From Prosthecochloris sp. (lineage in GTDB: Bacteria; Bacteroidota; Chlorobiia; Chlorobiales; Chlorobiaceae), in the NCBI GenBank assembly GCA_004028745.1, contig RAZP01000009.1, positions 1 through 64,000 on the forward strand: a stretch of 64,000 bases of DNA. The letters run 5' to 3'. Below are positions 61,547 through 64,000 of the stretch, in pieces. The position numbers were made by a program, and so were the translations under genes. The notes below the pieces were generated by a model that saw only the letters and a program-made list of their open reading frames with translations, was not told the origin of the DNA and searched no databases. How positions within the stretch are numbered: the first letter of the stretch is position 1; each line of letters starts with the position of its first letter.

Positions 61547-64000
61547 ATGAATGAAGGGGACAACAAAAACACAGATAAAATCATTCGGCTTGTCGAATAC
61601 CTTACAGCCCTTGCCAAAATCAACGCTAAAATTGTCCGTTCACTCGACGATTATAGAAAGGTATTTTGGATTCACGACATTCCTAATGAACCCAAATATT
61701 GCTTTACTCAAGCGTGGGGCCAAGAAGAAGAACATGACACTGATGTATGGATAGAAATCAAAAAATTCCCAGAGCCAGAACTTCCCAAAATCCCAGCAAA
61801 ATGCACAGACTGGGTAAAAGGGGAAACGCTAAGGAATACAAAGGATCTTCCAGAACTGCATGATTCCATAGTTATTGAAAGTACTGAAGAGGATACAGAA
61901 ACAGGGGAAAAATTCACAGTTGCTGATACGCTTTACATTGAAAATTATCCTGATGTTCAGCAAACATGGGACGATTACCTTGAAAAGCAATGGATACCAT
62001 GGACGGAACTATATAACCAGTATGTCGAAGTACAAAAGGTTTATGCATCATTATTCCACATTTATCAAGAACAGCAAAAGCTTGGGGAGCAATACGAGCT
62101 TGTATTTTGTAAAGGCCTTTTAAACTGGAAAACTCCAAGTAGCCATGAAGCGAAAAGGCATATTATTATCGCCAAGGCATCTCTTGAATTTGAACCTCAT
62201 CTTGGAAAATTCACCGTAAAACAGGCTATCGACGGAGATCAGGTTGATATCGAGCTTGATATGCTGGATGTCCAGGATCAACCTCAAAATGCCCGTCAAT
62301 TAATTGAAATAGGCCGCAACACTATCGATGCCAATCTCTGGAGTCACCCAGACATTGACTCGGTCCTTTCTTCTATAGCAAACTCATTGGCAGACAGCGG
62401 TCAAGGTGAATACCATCCTGACCGGATGAAACCCGAACACAGATCATTTACTAACAAACCAATTATTGAATATGCTCCTGCGCTAATTCTAAGAAAACGC
62501 TCGATGCGTGGTTTGGAGCAGCTTCTTTTATCAATCAAAGAACAGGTTCAAGCTGGTGAAGTAGTTCCTGATGAGTTTCTGGATCTTTGCGAAAGCCTTT
62601 CTGAGAAAAACGGAGAGCAAAGTAAAGACGGTACAACGAACCAGGGCCACCAAAATACGGAAGAGATTTATTTTCCCTTACTTGCAAACGAGGAGCAACG
62701 TCAAATAATACGAACCATAGAGAGGCAGAAGGGCGTTTTGGTTCAAGGGCCTCCCGGTACGGGCAAATCCCATACAATCGCTAATCTCATTTGCCATCTT
62801 CTGGCTACTGGAAAACGTGTACTGGTTACGGCCAAAACACCACGTGCCTTGCAAGTTCTCCATGACAAACTCCCCTTTGAGATTAAGCCACTGTGTATAA
62901 ATCTCCTTGGTTATGGCACTGAAGAGAGAGAATCACTTGAAAGAAGTGTTTCAGGCATTTTGAATCGCCTTGACAGAAGAGAAGAAACAAATAACGGTAA
63001 CCGAATACGGTCCCTTGAAAACCGTATCGATACGAATCGAAGAGATAAATCTGAAACCGATAACAAAATAATGGCGTTACGTGAATCTGAAACTTTCACG
63101 CATAATATCGCCGGCAAATATTCTGGTACTGCTGCACATATCGCCAGAGAATTGCATAAAGACACAGATCAGTATGCCTGGTTCACAGACACCCCAAATC
63201 AAAAAGACTCTCTTCCCTTAACTCAGGAAGAAATTAATTGCCTATGTAAAGATATTGTCGAGATCGACTTGGAAACCGAAAAGGAACTAAGCCTTTTCTT
63301 GCCGGACTATGAGAAATTGCCAGAAAGGAAAGCTGTCAGAGCTGTTTTTCAAAAAGAATCAGAAGCCTTAAAAAAGGCAGAGGAATGGAAAGAAAGGCTT
63401 AACAGTCAAGAGGTAAAAGCGCTGATCCACGCTGGCAAGGATAAAATTGAGCCACTGCTTCAATATTTGGCTGATTTTTCCGCTGCAAGTGGAACCATGC
63501 GGCAACGGCCAATGCCATGGGTCGAAAAAGCGGTCTATGATGTTTTGACCGACAGTGATACCCCGTGGAAAAAACTGCTGAGGCTCTCAACGCATCATAC
63601 CAAAGGCCTACATGGACTTGCCACCCAAATTGACAATCTTGCTGTGAGTATCCCTCATGATATGGACAGGAAGAAAGTCCTCCATGATGCAAAATCTCTT
63701 AAAAATTATTTTGACTCAGGAGGAAGGGCCGGTGTCTGGCTTTTCAGGCCAAAGACAGTGCGAGAACATGGTGACTTGATCGGAAAGGTCAAGGTGGACG
63801 GACAAGATTGCGACAACTCGGATACCCTGCAAAAACTCATTAACTACCTAACTGTAGACCAGGAGCTGAACTATGTGTGGTCGCTCTGGGCTGGAAAAGC
63901 TGGTCGCCATGATGGCCCTTTCCCCTTACAGATTGCAGAAATAGATGAACTGCATGAAGCACTGGAAAGTATTATCAACTTGTATGATAAACGTGAAGAC
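61547..64000 (+). CDS. Large AAA/superfamily 1 helicase-like ATPase, 5' part
   Basis: Open from the ATG at 61547 to the window edge: 818 codons without a stop. AAAGGA lies about 8 nt upstream. Residues 1-390 are of unknown fold (MNEGDNKNTDKIIRLVEYLT; KIPAKCTDWVKGETLRNTKD). A Walker A motif GPPGTGKS is at residues 401-408, preceded by NEEQRQIIRTIERQKGVLVQ, the Q-motif-like start of SF1 RNA/DNA helicases, followed by TIANLICHLLATGKRVLVTA and TPRALQVLHDKLPFEIKPLC. The rest is charged and helical. The missing 3' part should hold motifs II-VI and perhaps a nuclease. Codon use appears more AT-rich than the pigment genes. Possible role in defence or repair; not determinable. Confidence 0.8.
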   Translation, partial: MNEGDNKNTDKIIRLVEYLTALAKINAKIVRSLDDYRKVFWIHDIPNEPKYCFTQAWGQEEEHDTDVWIEIKKFPEPELPKIPAKCTDWVKGETLRNTKDLPELHDSIVIESTEEDTETGEKFTVADTLYIENYPDVQQTWDDYLEKQWIPWTELYNQYVEVQKVYASLFHIYQEQQKLGEQYELVFCKGLLNWKTPSSHEAKRHIIIAKASLEFEPHLGKFTVKQAIDGDQVDIELDMLDVQDQPQNARQLIEIGRNTIDANLWSHPDIDSVLSSIANSLADSGQGEYHPDRMKPEHRSFTNKPIIEYAPALILRKRSMRGLEQLLLSIKEQVQAGEVVPDEFLDLCESLSEKNGEQSKDGTTNQGHQNTEEIYFPLLANEEQRQIIRTIERQKGVLVQGPPGTGKSHTIANLICHLLATGKRVLVTAKTPRALQVLHDKLPFEIKPLCINLLGYGTEERESLERSVSGILNRLDRREETNNGNRIRSLENRIDTNRRDKSETDNKIMALRESETFTHNIAGKYSGTAAHIARELHKDTDQYAWFTDTPNQKDSLPLTQEEINCLCKDIVEIDLETEKELSLFLPDYEKLPERKAVRAVFQKESEALKKAEEWKERLNSQEVKALIHAGKDKIEPLLQYLADFSAASGTMRQRPMPWVEKAVYDVLTDSDTPWKKLLRLSTHHTKGLHGLATQIDNLAVSIPHDMDRKKVLHDAKSLKNYFDSGGRAGVWLFRPKTVREHGDLIGKVKVDGQDCDNSDTLQKLINYLTVDQELNYVWSLWAGKAGRHDGPFPLQIAEIDELHEALESIINLYDKRED

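Noticed and set aside
1..64000. CRISPR arrays, rRNA and tRNA genes
   Set aside because: No regularly spaced repeats of CRISPR type and no cloverleaf or rRNA sequence were found in the intergenic regions by eye.

Overview
The window comes from a green sulfur bacterium (family Chlorobiaceae; genus not decided). The evidence is a set of bacteriochlorophyll genes of the green-sulfur type: the 3' part of bchE at the left edge, a bchK-type bacteriochlorophyll synthase, a bchJ-type V4R protein, and a bchN-bchB-bchL operon for dark protochlorophyllide reductase. A candidate chlorobactene glucosyltransferase (cruC) lies close to bchK. Base composition is near balanced. Genes are dense and mostly ordinary housekeeping, but they are interrupted by many short intergenic repeats.

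Layout. 1-12 kb: bchE end, Hsp20, DUF4438 protein, MgtC/DUF4010 membrane protein, M23 endopeptidase, PQQ-type sugar dehydrogenase lipoprotein, a secreted orphan, arfB, a YihX-like phosphatase, a YidB-like protein and a WD40 protein. 12-20 kb: a four-helix-bundle protein, a toxin-antitoxin pair, cruC, hisG, lpxH, a phytol-kinase-like gene, bchK and miaB. 20-29 kb: an RND pump with its TolC partner, nifS-nifU, cysK, an SDR and a RodZ-like protein. 29-49 kb: a lipoprotein with a probable decayed CHAT domain, a CNNM transporter, ndk, a D-Ala-D-Ala carboxypeptidase, an AI-2E family protein, rsmE, comF, a ROK kinase, lpxA, a DUF2723 protein, hemW, gmhB-like, glgA, an Ig-like lipoprotein and bchJ. 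49-64 kb is the accessory half: a TIR protein overlapping a helix-hairpin-helix protein, a broken higBA pair, a haloacid dehalogenase, a GNAT enzyme, a methyltransferase, a cyanovirin-like (MVL-type) lectin, a BglII-type restriction-modification pair, then bchL-bchB-bchN, a secreted orphan, a frameshifted small gene, and the first 818 codons of a large AAA/helicase-like ATPase that runs off the edge.

Three patterns deserve attention. (1) A family of non-autonomous mobile elements (about 80-150 bp, or longer when another sequence sits inside; terminal inverted repeats starting GGGCACCTCTATTAATT) occurs at about ten sites. Six copies, including a nested pair, have exact 4-bp target duplications; one copy splits a higB toxin gene and one rewrites the end of the DNA methyltransferase. 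(2) Two accessory modules, a toxin-antitoxin pair and a restriction-modification pair, each sit directly downstream of a pigment gene (cruC, bchL) and are bounded on the far side by a second copy of that gene's 3' end. This looks like insertion with long target duplication. (3) A small two-gene TIR plus helix-hairpin-helix unit and a Microcystis-type antiviral lectin homologue with many cysteines point to defence functions not usually noted in this group.
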